Source of the DNA: Bacillota bacterium
GTDB taxonomy: Bacteria; Bacillota; UBA4882; UBA8346
Length of the DNA: 40,457 bases
Assembly: GCA_023435565.1 (NCBI GenBank)
Contig: JAEYRN010000038.1
Coordinates: forward strand, 1-40,457
Direction of reading: 5' to 3'
A model generated the notes under the pieces. It ran no database searches. It was not told where the DNA came from and saw only the letters and a list, made by a program, of their open reading frames with translations. The translations under genes and the position numbers were made by a program. This document shows positions 8,714 to 16,675 of this stretch, in pieces (within the stretch, counting starts at the first letter, position 1; each line of letters opens with the position of its first letter).

Positions 8714-9724
8714 TCAGAAATCGGCTTTATTTTTTAAATAGGACCGTGTAATTACCATTAACACAATTGTCTGAACCAAGAGACCTGTTATCCAAAAGGT
8801 TACTGAGGATTGATCAGAATTTACATGTAACGCTTTTTCAAAACCCTTGAGGATAAGAAATGAAGGGAAAATATATAAACCTTCTTTCCAGGAAAATGAT
8901 AGGTCTCTCACCATCAACGGGAGGGCGGCAATTAAATAAGTTACGGTAGCGAAAGCCCGAGCGAACATAGGGGTAGGGGCTATCAATCCTATAAGTAAGG
9001 AAAAGGCCCCAAAGGTTAATGAGCCAATAATCCCAAAAAGTAATACATACCATGGATTGACTGGCGCTCTGGTTATGCTTATCGTAAGGAATAAGGCCGC
9101 TACCCCAATGAGGGTATACCAGGTTAATTTAGCGAATAAATACTCCATAACAGACATAGGGGAGATTAGGAGGGAGTGCAGAGTTTGTTTATCTTTTTCA
9201 TCGGCAATGGTTGCTGCCGCTTGTAATAAGCAGACGGTTAGAATAATCTGAAGGAGCCAAACCGGAAAAGAGAGCCAACGTACCGGGAGCCGCTCATTGG
9301 TAAAAATTAGATTGATTTGAGGTAGTTCCTGGCTGCGGGATGCGTTGATAAGAGCAAGATTAATGGTATTAACTATCAAAACCGCCTCTTGGGTCCGGGC
9401 TTTGTCGACTAAAAGGGAGATTTTTTGGGATTTACTGTTATCAATAATCACACCGTCAATTTGACCATCGGTTAAAGCGTTTTTGGCGGTTTTTTGATCG
9501 GGATAAAGTTTCAAATTAATTTGGGAGTAATTTATTAATTCCAATAGCGCAGAATTGGTATTGGGAGTATAGGCCAGAATATAACTTTTGGTTTCAGCTT
9601 GTTTATAAACTACTAAATATAAAAATCCGATGAATAAAGGCATCATCAGAACGATAATCCACGATTTACTAAAACAAAACTCAATAAAATCTTTGCGAAT
9701 CAATGTAATAATTCTTCTTATCAC
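8714..9724 (-). CDS. ABC-2 family permease
   Basis: Membrane subunit partner of the adjacent ATPase. It shows the ABC-2 topology: a cytoplasmic N-terminus (IRRIITLIRKDFIEF), one membrane helix, an external domain of about 120 residues, and then five hydrophobic segments from about residue 155 to the end. The block TIADEKDKQTLHSLLISPM between the external domain and the helices is the conserved ABC-2 'E-x-x-x-T-L' coupling region. The longest open frame begins at a TTG (9772) with no ribosome site. I prefer the GTG at 9722-9724, which has TGGGGA 9 nt upstream and yields 336 residues starting at the expected amphipathic segment. The upstream DNA holds an 11-bp inverted repeat that could control this operon. 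Confidence 0.9.
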   Translation of the reverse strand: MIRRIITLIRKDFIEFCFSKSWIIVLMMPLFIGFLYLVVYKQAETKSYILAYTPNTNSALLELINYSQINLKLYPDQKTAKNALTDGQIDGVIIDNSKSQKISLLVDKARTQEAVLIVNTINLALINASRSQELPQINLIFTNERLPVRWLSFPVWLLQIILTVCLLQAAATIADEKDKQTLHSLLISPMSVMEYLFAKLTWYTLIGVAALFLTISITRAPVNPWYVLLFGIIGSLTFGAFSLLIGLIAPTPMFARAFATVTYLIAALPLMVRDLSFSWKEGLYIFPSFLILKGFEKALHVNSDQSSVTFWITGLLVQTIVLMVITRSYLKNKADF

Positions 9725-9766
9725 TGGAAGTAATCCCCATTCAAATATTTGCAAATAAACATTTAA

Positions 9767-9809
9767 AAGCAATGTGATAAATTAAAATCGAGTGATAGTC
9801 ACATTGCTT
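9767..9809. repeat. 11-bp inverted repeat upstream of the ABC exporter
   Basis: AAGCAATGTGA (9767-9777) and TCACATTGCTT (9799-9809) form a perfect dyad with a 21-bp spacer, just downstream of a possible minus-strand -10 box (TATACT, complement of 9821-9826). In RNA it would be a stem-loop followed by TTTT. It could be an operator or an attenuating hairpin. Confidence 0.5.
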
Positions 9810-9877
9810 GATGAAAAGTAAGTATAAAACTGTTTTAATATTATATTGATAAATTAATTAAAGCCTGTCATTTGTAC

Positions 9878-9943
9878 CTATTTTTGATGTTCAAGAAAGT
9901 ACCAGATTAGATAGACCACCGCTAATACTCCGATAATTTCCAT
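9878..9943 (-). CDS. Probable 21-residue single-span membrane peptide
   Basis: Short open frame MEIIGVLAVVYLIWYFLEHQK, too small for usual gene callers. Three points support it. A very strong Shine-Dalgarno AAAGGGGGA lies 7 nt before the ATG. The product has one clean hydrophobic span with a charged C-terminus (E, H, K). It also stands alone between two terminated operons. The preceding minus-strand terminator at 10036-10065 means it would need its own promoter; TATAGTAT-like text lies about 30 bp upstream of the start, but I found no convincing -35. Function unknown; small regulatory membrane peptides that bind transporters have this form. Comparative genomics is needed to exclude chance. 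Confidence 0.5.
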   Translation of the reverse strand: MEIIGVLAVVYLIWYFLEHQK

Positions 9944-10035
9944 TTTCCAATCCCCCTTTACTTTTTTTATTGATTCGATGTAAATACTATAACTCCTTCG
10001 GAAGTTTTGATAAAAATATTGCCATTCGAAAATAA

Positions 10036-10065
10036 AAAGGATACGGGTGACAACTCGTATCCTTT
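10036..10065 (-). terminator. Intrinsic terminator of the RND efflux operon
   Basis: Ten-bp inverted repeat AAAGGATACG (10036-10045) and CGTATCCTTT (10056-10065) with a 10-nt loop. Read on the minus strand it is followed by TTTTTATTTT, 60 bp beyond the RND gene stop. Confidence 0.85.
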
Positions 10066-10124
10066 GATAGAATATGGATAACTGAATATTAGTGAGATGC
10101 CCAAAGTAACTCCAGTTTTACTTA

Positions 10125-13100
10125 CTAGCGATGATATTCAACACCGCTTAACTTATGAAAGATGGCCTTTTTAGTCCATTTAGAAAAATCATCTAAAATG
10201 CTGTATACAACTGGGATTACTATTAAGGTCAACAACGTACAGAAACTTAATCCACCAATTACTACTACTGCCAGCGAAGCGTTAAGCATACCGCCATCCC
10301 CTTTACCAATGGCTAGAGGTACCAATCCTAATATTGTTGTCAAGGTTGTCATAAGCACTGGTCGAAGACGGATCGGTCCGGCTTTTAGGATAGCTTCACG
10401 GCGGGATAGGCCACGATTGCGAAGTGTCTCAATATAGTCAACTAATACGATGGCGTTATTAACGACAATACCGGCCAACATGATGACACCAATAATCGAT
10501 GTTACATTTAAAGTGTGTCCTGTAAGGTAAAGACTCCAGGTAATTCCAAACAAGGTTAGTGGGAGTGTTCCCATGATTGCTAAAGGATGAACCAGATTTT
10601 CGTATTGAACTGCAATTACCATATAGACAAAGAATATAGCCAGGAGGAATGCTAGGAGAAGGGCTTTGTTAGAATCATTCATACTCTTGACTTGCCCCCC
10701 CATGGAAAAACGATAATTATTCGGAAAGACAATGTCATCTTTGATTTTTTGTTCAATTGTATTAGCGATTTTACCCAAGTCTTTGCCAACAAATTTTGAA
10801 CTAACTTGAACTTGGCGAGTTTGATTTTCACGTGTAATTTGGCTCGGTCCTTTGGCCGGACTAAAGATAACTACTTCTTTTAAAGGGATTACAGTACCAG
10901 TTGAAGATTGAACATATAGTTTTTCAAGATCCCTTATTGTTTGACGGTCGGTTGGTTTCAACTGTAAGAAGATATCATATTCTTCACCGGACAGACGAAT
11001 TTTACTAGCAGTGGAGCCCTTAAAAGCTGTTTGAATCGTGCTGGCGATTGCTGCCGCGGATAAACCATAGGCGCCGGCCCGTTCCCGATTGATTCGAAGT
11101 TGGAGTTCCGGCCGGCCGGTTTCCCAGTTGGTGTCTACTTCCCGAGTTTCTGGGATACTTTTGATGATAGCTTCGATTTCGGAGGCTAGTTTACTGAGTG
11201 TTCCTAGTTCAGGGCCTTCAATATTAACCGCAATGGGGGCGCCTCCGCCGGTGGGGCCGTGTTGTTCTTCTTCGACAGTGATTTTAACTCCCGGCATCCC
11301 TTTTAAAGCGGCTCGGGCATCTTCCAATAGTTCCTCCATTGGTTTTTCTGTACCTTTTTCCATGGTGACATAAACAGAACCTTTTTCGGTTTCTTCACTA
11401 TTGCTACCGAATCCAAAGCCTGATGACCCAATAATAGAAAAGACCATTTCAACCTGAGGAGTTTTCCGTATAATGGATTCAATTTTGCGAGCCACACCAT
11501 CAGTGGTTTTCAAATTAGTCCCTAGCGGTAACTCAAACCCAACTGTAAATTCTTTTTGGCCGATAGAAGGCATAAGTTCCATCTTAATTCCTAAGAAAAA
11601 TGGAACAAAACCAAGTATAAAGGTTAGAAAGGCAATTAGAACGACCATCCCCCGATGGTTGATAGCCAAATTTAACATACTGCGGTAGAACTGCTCAACC
11701 TTTCCCAAACGCAGATCATCATCTTCGGGTAGTTCAACCTGACTCTTTTTTTTCAATGAAAAATTCATTATTTTAGCAGATATAGTAGGGATAACCGTAA
11801 GGGCGACCACTAAGGACGCAATTAGCGCAAACGAAACGGTATAAGCCATTTCCTTAAAAATTTGAGCCGAAAAATCTTCAACAAACAGAACCGGCGCAAA
11901 TACGATAATTGTAGTTAAAGTAGAGGCGGTAATCGCCAAGCCAACCTCCGAAGCCCCCATAGTAGCTGCTTCAAATGCAGAGTAACCTTCTTCGCGATGC
12001 CGCTGAATACTCTCCAATACCACAATCGCATTATCCACCAGCATACCGACACCCAGGGCTAAGCCACCCATGGAAACAAGATTTAAAGTTAATTTTGAAA
12101 AATAAACCATGGCAAATGTAATAATGATTGAGATTGGAATGGCCACTGAAATAATGAAAGTGCTTCTAAAACTACGCAAAAAGAAGTAAAGGATGAGAAC
12201 GGCTAATAGACCACCAATGAGAGCGTTTTGGGTTACATTCTTTAACGAGCTTTCGATAAATTCCGCTTGCTCAAAAACCTTATATATTTCAGCCTGATTG
12301 CCGATTTGTTGCTGAATTTCATTCCATGCTTTCCTGACTTCGCGAGTTACTAAAACCGTATTAGCATCACTTTCTTTCATGATAATAATCATTAAACTTT
12401 CTTCCCCGTTGATACGGGATAGTTGTTTGCGTTCGTGATAGGTATCTTTAATCTCGGCCAACTCTAGTAACGGGATAATTGCGCCGTTAGGCAAAGTTAT
12501 TTTAATAGCTCTAAATTCATCCACGCTGCTAAATTCTCCAATAGTACGGAGAGTTAATTCATTTCGTCCCTCATTTACTACACCACCGGGGAGATTAATG
12601 TTTTCTTTGGCGATAGCTTGAGCGATATAGTCAGGAGAAATTTTATAAAATGCAAGTTTATCGGCTGATAGCAAAACTTGTATTTCCCGGGTCAACCCAC
12701 CGTTAAGCGAGACCGAGGCAATGCCGGGAATCCTTTCTATTCTGGGTTTAATCTTATCTTCTGCCAGTCGAGTTGCTTCGGCCAAGCCTTTTGGACTGGA
12801 CATACCCCAGAAAACAATTGGGAACATGGATGGATCAATTTTAAAAATGATGGGATCATTAGCATCGGTAGGAAGTACTCGTTTGACCAGGTCGATACGT
12901 TCCCTCATCTTTAAGTTGGTAAAATCCATATCCGTTCCGTAATTACACTCGGCTCTGATTATCGAATTACCCGGTGATGAAGTAGATGTAACCGTTTTGA
13001 CATTTGGAACAGCACTGATAGCTTCTTCAAGCGGACGGGTTACTAGTTTTTCAATCTCTTCCGGACCAACGCCTTCATAGGATGTCATTATCATGATCAT

Positions 13101-13232
13101 CGGGTAGTCAATATTTGGGTAGAGATCCAATTTAACCATTGATAATGAAACAATACCTAAAGTGACGGCAAATAGAACGAACATTAAGACACCGACCGGT
13201 CGGCGCGTACATAATTCGATCAGTTTTTTCAC
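10125..13232 (-). CDS. RND-family multidrug efflux permease (HAE1/AcrB-SwrC type)
   Basis: Proton-driven inner-membrane pump that moves hydrophobic substrates into an adaptor/outer-membrane channel. The 1035 residues match the family. The N-terminal helix is followed by the porter text DLYPNIDYPMIMIMTSYEGV; then come TM2-6 (about 340-490), a linker, a second hydrophobic start near residue 525, a second porter domain and TM8-12 (about 850-1020). In TM4 the motif GMLVDNAIVV keeps one acidic relay residue (D400) with Asn at the neighbouring position, where AcrB has two Asp. The first codon is GTG, one base after the adaptor stop, with GGTGA 6 nt upstream. It is the last gene of tetR-tolC-adaptor-RND and is followed by a terminator. 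SwrC-like pumps of monoderm Firmicutes lack a TolC partner; here one is encoded. Confidence 0.96.
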   Translation of the reverse strand: MKKLIELCTRRPVGVLMFVLFAVTLGIVSLSMVKLDLYPNIDYPMIMIMTSYEGVGPEEIEKLVTRPLEEAISAVPNVKTVTSTSSPGNSIIRAECNYGTDMDFTNLKMRERIDLVKRVLPTDANDPIIFKIDPSMFPIVFWGMSSPKGLAEATRLAEDKIKPRIERIPGIASVSLNGGLTREIQVLLSADKLAFYKISPDYIAQAIAKENINLPGGVVNEGRNELTLRTIGEFSSVDEFRAIKITLPNGAIIPLLELAEIKDTYHERKQLSRINGEESLMIIIMKESDANTVLVTREVRKAWNEIQQQIGNQAEIYKVFEQAEFIESSLKNVTQNALIGGLLAVLILYFFLRSFRSTFIISVAIPISIIITFAMVYFSKLTLNLVSMGGLALGVGMLVDNAIVVLESIQRHREEGYSAFEAATMGASEVGLAITASTLTTIIVFAPVLFVEDFSAQIFKEMAYTVSFALIASLVVALTVIPTISAKIMNFSLKKKSQVELPEDDDLRLGKVEQFYRSMLNLAINHRGMVVLIAFLTFILGFVPFFLGIKMELMPSIGQKEFTVGFELPLGTNLKTTDGVARKIESIIRKTPQVEMVFSIIGSSGFGFGSNSEETEKGSVYVTMEKGTEKPMEELLEDARAALKGMPGVKITVEEEQHGPTGGGAPIAVNIEGPELGTLSKLASEIEAIIKSIPETREVDTNWETGRPELQLRINRERAGAYGLSAAAIASTIQTAFKGSTASKIRLSGEEYDIFLQLKPTDRQTIRDLEKLYVQSSTGTVIPLKEVVIFSPAKGPSQITRENQTRQVQVSSKFVGKDLGKIANTIEQKIKDDIVFPNNYRFSMGGQVKSMNDSNKALLLAFLLAIFFVYMVIAVQYENLVHPLAIMGTLPLTLFGITWSLYLTGHTLNVTSIIGVIMLAGIVVNNAIVLVDYIETLRNRGLSRREAILKAGPIRLRPVLMTTLTTILGLVPLAIGKGDGGMLNASLAVVVIGGLSFCTLLTLIVIPVVYSILDDFSKWTKKAIFHKLSGVEYHR

Positions 13233-13233
13233 G

Positions 13234-14271
13234 CTATTTCACCACGACTTTCGAGCCATCCTCCAGATTATTCTGGCCGAGAATGACTACAAATTCTTTT
13301 TCGGCTAGACCGGAGACAATTTCTACCATCCTGCCGTCGGTGACTCCGAGAGTAATAATACGGCGGCGGGCCGCGTCTTTTTCTACTACATAGACCGCTT
13401 TGGTACCAACTTCATCAACAATTGCTTCAGCCGGTATTTTTAAGATATCATTTCTTTGATTAAAGTTTAATTTGGCTTCGGCCAGCATTCCCGCTTTAAA
13501 ACGCCGAGATGAGTTATCAAGAGCAATTTTAACCGGGAAGGTCTTTAAGTTCTTGTCGGCAGCCGGGGCTATTTGGGCTATTCTTCCGTTAAATGTCTGC
13601 TCAGGGAAGGAAGATAGACTAATTAGTGCTGTTTGGCCAATCTTGACTTGACTAATATAACTGTCACTCAAATTGACGGTCACAAATACGGTCGACAGAT
13701 CGACCACCGAGAGTAACGGCGTGCCCGGACTGACCATACCACCTAAAGTGGCGTTAGAAAATCCGATTTGACCGCTGAAGGGCGCGCGGATTTTGGTATT
13801 GTCCAATTGATTTTTGGCTTGTTTATAGGCGGCTTCTTTAATTTGGAACTCAGTTTGCGCTCCTTCGAATTCTTGAGGCGAAATGAGCCTTTCAGCATAT
13901 AATTTTTTTTGGCGTTCGAAGTTTTCTTTAGTCATTTTATATGCGGCCTCAGCGCTGATCAGGCCTATTTCATAATCATCTTGTTCCAATTCAACCAAGA
14001 CTTGATTAGCAGTTACATGATCCCCCATTTTAACATGAATGTTGGCGACCCGGCCGGATACTTTTGGAGTAACGCTCACTTCCTGATTGGCCTCCAAAGC
14101 GCCGGTAGTGACGTATACTTCACCTAGATTTCCTTTTTGAACTGTAGTGATTTTAACCGGAATTTCCGGATTACTAGTCGTAGCACTTGTTTTTCGGCTG
14201 CAACCACTGGCGGTTACTGCTAGAATAATAATTGGGATTACTAATAAAAACAATACATTTTTTCGATTCAT
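13234..14271 (-). CDS. RND efflux periplasmic adaptor lipoprotein (membrane fusion protein)
   Basis: AcrA/MdtA-type adaptor joining the RND pump to the outer-membrane channel. The 345-residue precursor has a lipoprotein signal with lipobox TASGC (Cys24). Next come the barrel-sandwich/lipoyl half motif EVSVTPKVSGRVANIHVKMG, an alpha-hairpin (about 95-155, heptad-rich), the second lipoyl half TKIRAPFSGQIGFSNATLGG, and beta-barrel and membrane-proximal domains to the C-terminus. Start ATG with AAGGAGTG 8 nt upstream. The 14-bp gap from tolC and the 1-bp gap to the pump gene place it in one operon. Lipid anchoring at the inner membrane with reach to a TolC protein supports a two-membrane envelope. 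Confidence 0.96.
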   Translation of the reverse strand: MNRKNVLFLLVIPIIILAVTASGCSRKTSATTSNPEIPVKITTVQKGNLGEVYVTTGALEANQEVSVTPKVSGRVANIHVKMGDHVTANQVLVELEQDDYEIGLISAEAAYKMTKENFERQKKLYAERLISPQEFEGAQTEFQIKEAAYKQAKNQLDNTKIRAPFSGQIGFSNATLGGMVSPGTPLLSVVDLSTVFVTVNLSDSYISQVKIGQTALISLSSFPEQTFNGRIAQIAPAADKNLKTFPVKIALDNSSRRFKAGMLAEAKLNFNQRNDILKIPAEAIVDEVGTKAVYVVEKDAARRRIITLGVTDGRMVEIVSGLAEKEFVVILGQNNLEDGSKVVVK

Positions 14272-14285
14272 AGGTTTTTCACTCC

Positions 14286-15599
14286 TTACTGGGGATCTCT
14301 TCCCAGTGTTTTATCAATATTTGCTAAAGCCATGATATAGTCGGAGAGCCCTTTATAATATCCGATTAGAGCTTCATCCACTTTGATTTGGGTTTCCGAA
14401 ATATCCATTGTGGTTGCCATCCCGGCATCATAACGGGCTTGGGTCATCCTTAAGGTTTCTTTAGCCAAGTTGCTGGCTGACTGGCTAGCCCGGGCTTTCT
14501 CCAGGGATGCCTCCAGATCTAGCAACGCTTCTTGAACACTTAATAGAATGTCATCCCTTTTCTTTGATTCCGCAATCTCGGCGGCTTCCTTTCCGTCTTT
14601 TGCGGCTGCTACTTCCGATTGAGTTTTAAAACCGTTGAAAAGTACTCCTGACAAATTTACCGCAATCGTTAAAGTAGTTTCGTCCTCTATAATCTTGGGT
14701 TCATAAGAGGTTTCGCTCTTAGAGCCGCTCGCCGCAATTGTCGGTAGATAACCTGAATAGGCTTTCTTAACTCCATTTTTAGCGATTTCAAGATCCTTTT
14801 GAGCCTTGAGCATTTCAGGGTTTTTTTGATAAGCTTCTTCCAACAAAACGGATAATGAAAGAATTATATTTTCAGGTAATTGAAACTGCGAAAGTTCATC
14901 TTCGACATTGAATATACAATCCTGGGGTAGCCCAATCAAGTTAGCCAGCTTTAATTTGGCTTTAGTAACTCCGTTATGAGCTTCAATCAAATCCGGTTTT
15001 CGTTTTTCCCATTCAGTTTGAACCGAAAAAAGTTCGAATTTGGATTTGGTTCCGACATCATAAAATCTTTTGGTTTGCTGATAAAGCCGCCCCATATAAT
15101 CATAGGAGTCTTGAGTTACTTTTAATTTTTGTTCTGCAAGCCATACTCCGTAATAACATTGCTTGACTCCGAATATTAATTCTTGCTTAGCGATTCGTTC
15201 ATCTTCCAGCGCCTTTTCGTAATCAAGCTTAGCCATTCGATAACCGGCGGTCAAGGCGCCTCCAGTGTAAAGCAGTTGTTCTAATGAAATACTTGCTTCA
15301 TCGCGTTCTAAGGTAGAAATTTCATTGTCGGTTTCACTTTTCAGATAGCCATATTTAAGTGTTGGTAAAAATCCCGATCTGGCTTGTTTAAAAGCTTCTT
15401 TTTTTTGGGCAACCTGTTTGGCGGCTAATTGTAGAGCCTTACTATTTTCTAGCGCCGAAGCGAGACATTTTTCCAAATTTAGTATTTCTGTTTGTTGAAC
15501 CGAGGTTTCGGTTTTGGCGGCGTTAACATTGAAAGGAATTAGCAATCCGCTGAATATCAAAGTAAAACCGACTAATAAAATCAACTTTTTATTTAACAT
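14286..15599 (-). CDS. TolC-family outer membrane efflux protein
   Basis: Outer-membrane exit duct for the adjacent RND pump. The 437 residues start with a signal peptide (hydrophobic to about residue 22, cleavage near NVNA-AKT). The mature chain is two internally repeated OEP domains rich in long amphipathic helices. Each repeat has the typical start (LNLEKCLASALENSKALQLAAKQ near residue 40; LSVLLEEAYQKNPEMLKAQKD near residue 250) and the beta-strand pattern FLPTLKYGYLKSE / YLPTIAASGSKSE that forms the barrel. The C-terminal MALANIDKTLG ending also fits. The ATG has GGAGGTG upstream. It follows tetR by 40 bp. This is the clearest single indicator in the window that the host has an outer membrane. 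Confidence 0.95.
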   Translation of the reverse strand: MLNKKLILLVGFTLIFSGLLIPFNVNAAKTETSVQQTEILNLEKCLASALENSKALQLAAKQVAQKKEAFKQARSGFLPTLKYGYLKSETDNEISTLERDEASISLEQLLYTGGALTAGYRMAKLDYEKALEDERIAKQELIFGVKQCYYGVWLAEQKLKVTQDSYDYMGRLYQQTKRFYDVGTKSKFELFSVQTEWEKRKPDLIEAHNGVTKAKLKLANLIGLPQDCIFNVEDELSQFQLPENIILSLSVLLEEAYQKNPEMLKAQKDLEIAKNGVKKAYSGYLPTIAASGSKSETSYEPKIIEDETTLTIAVNLSGVLFNGFKTQSEVAAAKDGKEAAEIAESKKRDDILLSVQEALLDLEASLEKARASQSASNLAKETLRMTQARYDAGMATTMDISETQIKVDEALIGYYKGLSDYIMALANIDKTLGRDPQ

Positions 15600-15639
15600 A
15601 AAAACACCTCCAATAATGTAGACTGATTAGAAAGTAATT

Positions 15640-16239
15640 TTATTGTTTTTTCCCAACTCCATTAAAGAAGAGGTCAAGGATTACCGGCATTTGTTCAACT
15701 AAGGAGTTGGTTTCCTTTTCAGTCAGACAATGAAAACAAAAATGAGATACGATGCCACTGAAGGCCAATGCATAAATACTCGGATCGCCATTTCGGATTT
15801 GGTCTTGGTCAATTCCGATTTGAATGAATTCGGTTAGTTGTTGATGCACTTTTTGGTGCATTTCCAGTATCCGATCTTGAGCGTCTTTATCTCCGATAAA
15901 CTTCAAATTTAGGCGTTCTTTCAAAAACAGTTGATAAAATTTACGATGATTTTCCGCAAATTGTAGGTGTTGCCTTAACATTTCTTGAAAGCGTTGATGA
16001 AAATCACCGGGTTCGCTAAGAATTTCATCCATACGGTTTATCATATATTGAATCCCGCTTTCAATAATGGCGATAAAGACTTTTTCCTTATTTTCAAAGT
16101 GCAAATAAATTGTACCTTTACCGACATTTGCCCGGGCAGCGATTTCGTCTACAGTTGTCCTTTCAAATCCTCTCTCCGAAAACAGTTCAATTGCGGCTTT
16201 AAGGATTTCTTGGCGTTTTTCATTACTGATTTTTTCCAT
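15640..16239 (-). CDS. TetR/AcrR-family repressor of the efflux operon
   Basis: 199-residue TetR-type regulator. The N-terminal HTH (about 8-55) is canonical: ILKAAIELFSERGFERTTVD, then IAARANVGKGTIYLHFENKE with the recognition helix in GKGTIYLHF. The helical C-terminal half, the ligand domain, is variable as usual. It is the first gene of the efflux operon, with GAGGTGA 3 nt before the ATG. The promoter and an overlapping palindrome lie directly upstream, so the protein almost certainly represses its own operon and is released when a pump substrate binds. This is inference from position; the family precedent (AcrR, QacR, TtgR) is strong. Confidence 0.94.
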   Translation of the reverse strand: MEKISNEKRQEILKAAIELFSERGFERTTVDEIAARANVGKGTIYLHFENKEKVFIAIIESGIQYMINRMDEILSEPGDFHQRFQEMLRQHLQFAENHRKFYQLFLKERLNLKFIGDKDAQDRILEMHQKVHQQLTEFIQIGIDQDQIRNGDPSIYALAFSGIVSHFCFHCLTEKETNSLVEQMPVILDLFFNGVGKKQ

Positions 16240-16253
16240 TTCTCACCTCTAGA

Positions 16254-16269
16254 ACTGACTGGTCAGTCA
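16254..16269. promoter_or_regulatory. TetR operator of the efflux operon
   Basis: ACTGACTGGTCAGTCA contains two overlapping dyads: ACTGAC-TG-GTCAGT (16254-16267) and TGACT-GGTC-AGTCA (16256-16269). It sits between the -10 box and the tetR start, about where transcription begins. That is the usual site of an autorepressing TetR-family regulator, and the TGAC/GTCA half-sites are typical of the family. Confidence 0.8.
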
Positions 16270-16278
16270 TTTAGGATC

Positions 16279-16307
16279 ATTCTACACCCCCATTTTCCAG
16301 ATGTCAA
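16279..16307 (-). promoter_or_regulatory. Sigma-A promoter of the tetR-tolC-adaptor-RND operon
   Basis: On the minus strand TTGACA (complement of 16302-16307), a 17-bp spacer, then TAGAAT (complement of 16279-16284). The -35 is a perfect consensus and the -10 is one mismatch away. The predicted start point falls at the edge of the operator. Confidence 0.88.
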
Positions 16308-16521
16308 CGCAGTTAAATAGTTTTAACATAATTTCCATATTCTTTTTACATATATTAAAGAAAAACATTGTTATTCTCAACCGAGTCCATAGAATATATA
16401 TTGCGATTATATTCCTTAATTAACGTTTAATGACAGATGAAAGTTTCATCTTTTTTCCCTAAAATATAAAATATGTTAATTCGCTTCGCCGAGCGCTCAA
16501 AGCTACGGAAGGGACTAAAAA

Positions 16522-16644
16522 ATGGGATCGTTTTTTTTAGCGCCTTTAGTGGCGATTTTTGGACCTTTTGCAATGATAGTAATATATTTGAATCCAAAGT
16601 TGACAGTAATGTTGGTTTTGATTATAATCAAAGTAGCTAATTGA
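16522..16644 (+). CDS. Probable 40-residue hydrophobic membrane peptide
   Basis: Small open frame starting MGSFFLAPLVAIFGPFAMIV and ending LIIIKVAN, with two hydrophobic stretches split by a short YLNPKLT turn. It has a strong ribosome site (GGAAGGGA, 7 nt before the ATG) and sits 31 bp before the Phd-Uma2 gene on the same strand, so the two are probably co-transcribed. It has no recognisable motif. Its size, hydrophobicity and position next to a protein carrying an antitoxin-like domain raise the possibility of a membrane-active toxin peptide, but this is speculation; it could equally be a structural or regulatory micropeptide. The rest of 16308-16521 is A+T-rich with only a weak hairpin and no gene. 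Confidence 0.5.
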   Translation: MGSFFLAPLVAIFGPFAMIVIYLNPKLTVMLVLIIIKVAN

Positions 16645-16675
16645 TAAATATTAGCTAATATCGGGAGGCGATTCG

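Noticed and set aside
9770..9806. CRP-type site from TGTGA/TCACA half-sites
   Set aside because: The half-sites are 21 bp apart instead of 6 bp, so it does not match a CRP operator.
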